Shown here in pieces: positions 59,694 through 64,000 of a DNA stretch of 64,000 bases. The position numbers were made by a program, and so were the translations under genes. The notes beneath the pieces are model-generated. The model ran no database searches. It was given only the letters and a program-made list of their open reading frames with translations, and was not told the origin of the DNA. The stretch is taken from the NCBI RefSeq assembly GCF_030409685.1, contig NZ_JAUFQJ010000008.1, forward strand, positions 186,001-250,000, written 5' to 3'. The stretch is from Ferruginibacter paludis (GTDB lineage: Bacteria > Bacteroidota > Bacteroidia > Chitinophagales > Chitinophagaceae). Positions within the stretch are counted from its first letter, which is position 1. The number at the start of each line of letters is the position of its first letter.

Positions 59694-60497
59694 ATGTTTT
59701 CAAAACAATCAATGTTACCGGCAATAAGTGCCCTGTTAATGGTATTTTCAGCAGGCTGCACAAAAGACACTTCGGTGTTAAATTCATTGTCACAGCCATC
59801 TACTCAATCGTCAGTAACAAACCTCCGCAAAATTCCAAAGCAGCCCCTCGCTGTAGTAAACCTTGGTATTGCAGGTAATTTTGCCATCCTCTCAAAATCA
59901 GGTATTACCGATGTTTATCAATCCTCCGTTACAGGGGACATTGGTACCAGCCCCATTACAGGTGCCTCCATTGGTTTAACCTGCGCAGAAGTTGTTGGTA
60001 CTATTTACACAGTAGCTGCTCCCGGCCCGCTTCCCTGCAGAGTAATTAACGCCAGCAGGCTAACTACTGCAGTAAGCAATATGCAAACAGCTTATACTGA
60101 TGCTGCCGGAAGGTCTAATCCTGATTTTATGAATCTTGGAGCTGGTAATATAGGTGGCAAAACACTTACACCCGGTCTTTACAAATGGACAAGCTCTGTT
60201 ATTATTCCAACAAATATTACCATTTCAGGTAGTGCTACTGATGTTTGGATATTCCAGGTAGCAGGAACACTTACCACGAGTTCTGCCGTAAAAATTACCC
60301 TTGCCGGCGGAGCACTGGCAAAGAATATATTTTGGCAAACAGCTGGTTCAGTTACTTTGGGCACCACCAGTCATTTTGAAGGAATTATTTTAGGGAAAAC
60401 TGGTATTAGCCTTACTACAGGTGCAACAATAAACGGCAGATTGTTAGCACAAACTGCGGTAACACTTCAACAAAATGCCGTTACCCAACCACAGTAA
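59694..60497 (+). CDS. DUF3494 ice-binding-like lipoprotein
   Basis: 267 aa; signal with lipobox FSAGC (Cys about 22). One DUF3494 domain: NFAILSKSGITDVYQSSVTGDIGTSPITGASI, GNIGGKTLTPGLYKWTSSVIIPTNITISG, DVWIFQVAGTLTTSSAVKITLAGGALAKNIFWQ, GRLLAQTAVTLQQN. Length and architecture fit single-domain members of the family. A paralogous DUF3494 protein lies 5 kb to the left. Ice-binding activity is possible but not demonstrable from sequence. Confidence 0.88.
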   Translation: MFSKQSMLPAISALLMVFSAGCTKDTSVLNSLSQPSTQSSVTNLRKIPKQPLAVVNLGIAGNFAILSKSGITDVYQSSVTGDIGTSPITGASIGLTCAEVVGTIYTVAAPGPLPCRVINASRLTTAVSNMQTAYTDAAGRSNPDFMNLGAGNIGGKTLTPGLYKWTSSVIIPTNITISGSATDVWIFQVAGTLTTSSAVKITLAGGALAKNIFWQTAGSVTLGTTSHFEGIILGKTGISLTTGATINGRLLAQTAVTLQQNAVTQPQ

Positions 60498-60510
60498 ATG
60501 ATGTGTCTAT

Positions 60511-60552
60511 AAAAATAAAATAGGCTGCCAGAAGGCAGCCTATTTTATTTTT
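60511..60552. terminator. Intrinsic terminator of the DUF3494 gene
   Basis: Perfect 19-bp arms (60511-60529 and 60534-60552) around AGAA, GC core GGCTGCC, long A/T flanks on both sides. Confidence 0.92.
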
Positions 60553-60650
60553 ATTCACTATTTATATTGTTAGTTTTAAGTTGAAGTTTAAGCACCACCA
60601 GAAGCCAACCTGGCCCAAAACTCCTGTTCTGATGCCGGACGTCACTAATC

Positions 60651-60870
60651 GACACAAGCATAAGTTGCAGGGCCGGCCACCCCTCCGGCTGGGTACATTA
60701 ATTTATACACGACAGTATTCAGTTTACAGCGAGGCTTTCAGCAACTTTTTTTACATAAAAAGTTTTGGCTTGAAGAGAATCGCATTTGAAGCAGATAAAG
60801 TAATACACAGTTTTTGATGGATTAATGCAATGCACTATTTTTAATTCTGTAAAGCAAAATGTCACCGGCA
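60651..60870 (+). repeat. Dispersed repeat family A, copy 9, 3' half
   Basis: AGCATAAGTTGCAGGGCC, GGCTGGGTACATTAATTTAT, AAGTTTTGGCTTGAAGAGA, and the terminal GATGGATTAATGCAATGCAC...TTTAATTCTGTAAAG hairpin segment. The 5' half is missing. Confidence 0.75.
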
Positions 60871-60953
60871 ACTTTTTGGCGACAGTGCAGATATGAATTA
60901 ACAGACAGTAAAACGAACGAACAAATACGTTGAACATTTAAACAAATACCAAC

Positions 60954-61538
60954 ATGAGAAATTTAATTTTTTTTATGCACACGTCGCTTGACAGCTTTGT
61001 AGCCGGGCCCAACGGAGAAATGAACTGGATAAAAGTAGACGAAGAAATATTTGACTTTGTAGCTACCATGACAGACAGAGCCGACGCTGCTCTTTATGGA
61101 CGGGTAACGTATGACATGATGCAAAGTTATTGGCCAACTGCCGGTGAACAACCCAACGCATCTAAACACGACAAAGAACATGCAGCCTGGTATAACAAGG
61201 TTCCAAAAATCGTTTTATCAAGAACATTGAGTGAAAAAGGACTTGACAACACTACCGTTATCAGCGACCAGCTTGCAGACAACATCAATACAATAAAAAA
61301 ACAGGACGGAAAAAATATCATCATCTTTGGGAGCCCCGGTGCATCACAATCGTTATTAAAAGAAGGACTTATTGACGAGTTTTGGCTCTTTGTTAATCCA
61401 ATTATATTGGGAAAGGGCATGCCGTTATTTAAAGATATAACTGAGGCGACTCAATTGAAATTTGTAGATTCTAAAACTTTTGCCTGTGGCGTAATTGCGC
61501 TTCACTACGAAACAAAACGCAATGAACAGGCAACCTGA
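60954..61538 (+). CDS. Dihydrofolate-reductase-family (RibD C-terminal) protein
   Basis: 194 aa. RibD_C/DHFR-like signature: MRNLIFFMHTSLDSFVAGPNGEMNW, ALYGRVTYDMMQSYWP, IVLSRTL, IIFGSPGASQSLLKEGLIDEFWLFVNPIILGKGMPLF. The family uses NADPH; members include deaminoneopterin and resistance-associated reductases, but the substrate is unknown. Monocistronic, downstream of repeat A copy 9. Confidence 0.9.
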   Translation: MRNLIFFMHTSLDSFVAGPNGEMNWIKVDEEIFDFVATMTDRADAALYGRVTYDMMQSYWPTAGEQPNASKHDKEHAAWYNKVPKIVLSRTLSEKGLDNTTVISDQLADNINTIKKQDGKNIIIFGSPGASQSLLKEGLIDEFWLFVNPIILGKGMPLFKDITEATQLKFVDSKTFACGVIALHYETKRNEQAT

Positions 61539-61602
61539 TATTCTACTCCTTCAAAGGCCGGGCTCTGTAGTAACACACGAAAAAAAGATGAAGCATCACC
61601 CT

Positions 61603-62829
61603 TTATATTTTTACAATTTTATAAACAAGCCCTGTTACCCCGGCTTTTGTTTGCAGTAAACCCATTACATACAATTCATTATTGTCATCCACATTCACCC
61701 CGCAAATTAAAAAGGGGTCTTTCGGCCTATTGGAAATTTTCAATGGCTGCCGTACCCAGTTTCCTTTTTCATTTTTCACAAGGGCAAACATATTTCCATT
61801 AAAATCGGCGAACACATATTTTTTATCAAGTGCGGGAATTTGTTTTCCATAATAAAAACGACCGCCAATAACACAAATACCCTCTTTGTGCGTATAGGCA
61901 TAAATGGGTGGCGTAAAGATGCTTTGGTTAGAGCTATCCATTTTTAAAAAACTGCTGTCACCTTCCTTCAGTGGCCAGCCATAATTGCATCCTTTTTGAA
62001 CAATATCAATTTCCTCTTCTTTTTCCTGTCCCACGTCTGCGCCAAATAATTGATGGGTTGAAGCATCAAAACAAAAACGCCACATTTTACGAAAACCATA
62101 CGCCCAGATTTCGGGCTTCGCATTTTTGGTGGTTGCAAAAGGATTATCAGCAGGAATAGCATAAGGCTTTTTATTTACATCAATGCGCAATAATTTGCCG
62201 TTAAAAAAATTCAAATCCTGTCCATGGTAAACATACTGGCTATCACCCAGCTGGTCGTCACCAATAGAAATGTAGAGGTAACCATCCGGCCCAAAAGCCA
62301 CCTGGGCACCATTGTGCGTAATGTTTTCGCCCTCTAATTCAAACACGCGGTATTCTGATTGCACATTTGCCAAATCTTTACTGCTACCACCGGAAGTAAA
62401 TTCTGAAACAACCAGCTTGCCTGTTGCCGGGTGTAACAAAGAGGTTGCTGCGTAACAAACATACAATTTACCATTGGATGAAAACTGCGGATGAATGGCG
62501 ATACTGAAAATGGAGCCCAGGGGTGATTTTTTATCCCGTTGCCCAAGCTTATTATTGCAAACCAGGAAGGGCTCCGGTAGTACCGAATCATTTTTCAGCA
62601 TCCAGATTTTACCACTGTTATCTGTAATCAACATCCGGTGGCTTGTATCGGGCAGTACATTCAATTCAACCGGGGCGGCAATGGTGTTACTTACCAACTG
62701 AAGCTTTACTTCTACCGAATCATTCCCCGCTTTTGCACTGATCTTATCTACCCTGCTTTTTGCGGGGCTTGTGCAGGAACAATTAAATAATATGGACACA
62801 AGTATAAAACAAAAGATTGTCTGCTTCAT
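61603..62829 (-). CDS. PQQ-dependent sugar dehydrogenase-like lipoprotein
   Basis: 408 aa; lipobox FNCSCTS (Cys about 17-19). GSDH/YliI beta-propeller: SIAIHPQFSSNGKLYVCYAA, ITHNGAQVAFGPDGYLYISIGDDQLG, YAIPADNPFATTKNAKPEIWAYGFRKMWRF, GADVGQEKEEEIDIVQKGCNYGWP, ICVIGGRFYYG. The His and Arg residues of the PQQ site (THNG, GFRKMWR) are present. Oxidation of an aldose or alcohol at the cell surface is likely; acceptor unknown. Confidence 0.9.
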   Translation of the reverse strand: MKQTIFCFILVSILFNCSCTSPAKSRVDKISAKAGNDSVEVKLQLVSNTIAAPVELNVLPDTSHRMLITDNSGKIWMLKNDSVLPEPFLVCNNKLGQRDKKSPLGSIFSIAIHPQFSSNGKLYVCYAATSLLHPATGKLVVSEFTSGGSSKDLANVQSEYRVFELEGENITHNGAQVAFGPDGYLYISIGDDQLGDSQYVYHGQDLNFFNGKLLRIDVNKKPYAIPADNPFATTKNAKPEIWAYGFRKMWRFCFDASTHQLFGADVGQEKEEEIDIVQKGCNYGWPLKEGDSSFLKMDSSNQSIFTPPIYAYTHKEGICVIGGRFYYGKQIPALDKKYVFADFNGNMFALVKNEKGNWVRQPLKISNRPKDPFLICGVNVDDNNELYVMGLLQTKAGVTGLVYKIVKI

Positions 62830-63663
62830 AATAAGCGGGTTTAGTTGTTTGGGTTAAAAAATAGAAGCCAGGGTTCATATTTTTTCACGACAAAGCAACG
62901 ACCTCCGGGGTAAACAAATGACGGAGCTTTAAGCCTTCCTCAATTACTTCGCACTGACGAGTAACATGCGGGAATGGCATCCTGGATAACGCTGTATTTG
63001 ATTCGAGAAAAAATAAACTTGTTTGGTAGGGAATAGATTGGTAAAGATGCGTATTGAAATGTATGGTCTTATTATTGTCAGCGGGAATGACAAATTGAAA
63101 GCTAATATATCTCCTTTTTTACACAAAAAATAATTAGTTGGGTTGCGAAGGAAAAATAGTTCGTTCTCCACCCCGCGAAGGAAGCTTTGCTGTATGGCAG
63201 GTGGGCTTGCACCCTTTTCAAACTGCGGCATTAATTGTTTACCCGGCAAAAGGCTTTCAACGCACCTGCTTCGGGACTTGTTCGATACATGTTCGGGAAT
63301 TACCGAAGCTGTCCCGAACATGTCCCGAAGGAGTCCCGAAGAAGGTATAGCGAATAACATATCGATACAATAGCTGTCGAACACCGGATTAAGCCTTCTG
63401 TAGTACCCGGTAATTTTCTTTTTGCTGCTGTAAGTTGCAATCGAAAAACAACAGCTGCGAAAATTTGTATCCTCTGCGGGATGAGTTCATTCCCCAAAAT
63501 CAGGCTGATCATCGCAGATAAAAGCGATACCCTTCTGCGTTACGGGTACATTTTCCTGATTGGGCATCCGGTTTTGCACAGTCAGTTAGATTTAGCGCTG
63601 CGATGAACAACCATTTCATGGTATTGCCTGCAATCATTAAATTTACTGTACTAACAAAATAGC
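62830..63663. other. Gene-free region with nested palindromes
   Basis: 830 bp without a convincing gene; open frames here overlap the CCCGAA repeats and lack family features. Part of it should contain the promoter of the AraC gene at 63664. Confidence 0.45.
63269..63341. repeat. Nested GTCCCGAA palindromes
   Basis: CTTCGGGAC (63269-63277) pairs with GTCCCGAAG (63333-63341 or 63322-63330); inside, CATGTTCGGGA (63288-63298) pairs with TCCCGAACATG (63312-63322). Both pairs are perfect. Confidence 0.85.
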
Positions 63664-64000
63664 ATGGTCAATTTCCAGGAAAGAGTGTTAACGTATCCGC
63701 AGTATTGCCGCCAGTTCAGCTGTGGCGATTCACTGATTACTATTTTCAATTGTCCGCCCGAGGCCCGGTTAATGCAAAATAAACTGGCTGATTTGTGGTG
63801 CCATGAAAATTATATATTTTATGTGCTGGAAGGAAAAAAAGTATGGCATACTGCCCAGGGTGCTTATGAAATCGGGGAAGGCAGTTGTGTATTAGTAAGA
63901 AAGGGCGCCTGCATTTTGGAACAGTTTTTCGATATTGGTTTTTGTGTGGTGCTGTTTTTTATACCGGATGAATTTATTTGCAATACACTTAAAAACAGAT
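63664..64000 (+). CDS. AraC-family regulator, N-terminal part, runs off window
   Basis: 112 complete codons from ATG 63664, open to the window end. The segment NYIFYVLEGKKVWHTAQGAYEIGEGSCVLVRKGACILEQFF and VVLFFIPDEFICNTLKN are the sensor-domain signature of Bacteroidota AraC regulators of the ExsA-like cupin type; the HTH is expected beyond base 64000. Confidence 0.8.
   Translation, partial: MVNFQERVLTYPQYCRQFSCGDSLITIFNCPPEARLMQNKLADLWCHENYIFYVLEGKKVWHTAQGAYEIGEGSCVLVRKGACILEQFFDIGFCVVLFFIPDEFICNTLKNR

Noticed and set aside
63138..63384. Overlapping frames on both strands near 63.2 kb
   Set aside because: They read through the nested CCCGAA palindromes and show no protein-family features.

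Overview
The window looks like the chromosome of a Bacteroidota bacterium, most likely of the family Chitinophagaceae. Evidence for this is the bifunctional rhamnulose-1-phosphate aldolase/dehydrogenase, the many SPII lipoproteins with a Cys-Lys after the lipobox, the AraC regulators, the DUF3494 proteins, the AT-rich spacers and the weak Shine-Dalgarno signals. No rRNA, tRNA, CRISPR array or intact transposase was recognised.

1-14.7 kb is one long minus-strand sugar-catabolism locus. In transcription order it holds an L-rhamnose/H+ symporter (rhaT), the bifunctional aldolase/lactaldehyde dehydrogenase, the mutarotase (rhaM), a secreted GH99/WbsX-like protein, L-rhamnose isomerase, a rhamnulokinase-type FGGY kinase, lutA, lutB and lutC, a Tat-exported enolase-superfamily dehydratase and two exported RraA-like proteins, the last cut by the window edge. 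Rhamnose would go to dihydroxyacetone phosphate plus lactaldehyde/lactate, and LutABC would oxidise the lactate to pyruvate. The exported dehydratase and RraA proteins suggest an extra branch for a sugar acid.

15-24 kb is accessory: unknown proteins, AraC regulators, an alpha/beta hydrolase, an SDR oxidoreductase and an acyltransferase, with copies of a roughly 200-290 bp dispersed repeat (family A, nine copies in the window, all in one orientation).

24-44 kb is the most unusual part. Small genes (lipoproteins, small membrane proteins, DUF3806, archaemetzincin, NTF2-like, Crp/cupin) are separated by palindromic elements, most about 200 bp long, that behave like integron attC sites. In six consecutive minus-strand units (39.6-43.9 kb) the sequence at the start of each unit is repeated as an inverse core box after its own gene, which is the signature of integron gene cassettes. 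Matching units lie at 29.7-31.9 kb (plus strand) and, more degenerate, at 24.3-26.2 kb. No integron integrase is in the window.

At 32.0-34.8 kb a clear TPP riboswitch with a terminator precedes a tight four-gene operon: SAM methyltransferase, HypE/ThiL-superfamily protein, TenI/ThiE-like protein and Trm112-like zinc-ribbon protein. This is a candidate unrecognised thiamin-linked pathway. 35-38.7 kb holds exported hypothetical proteins and a TlpA-like pseudogene.

44-64 kb holds a decayed DNA methylase, an XRE regulator with strong palindromic operators, a five-gene stressosome operon (RsbR, RsbS, RsbT, an RsbT-PP2C fusion and an RsbT-histidine kinase fusion), an OmpA protein, two DUF3494 (ice-binding-like) proteins, a PAS-AraC regulator, a DUF5995 protein, a RibD-type reductase, a sugar dehydrogenase lipoprotein and the start of another AraC regulator.
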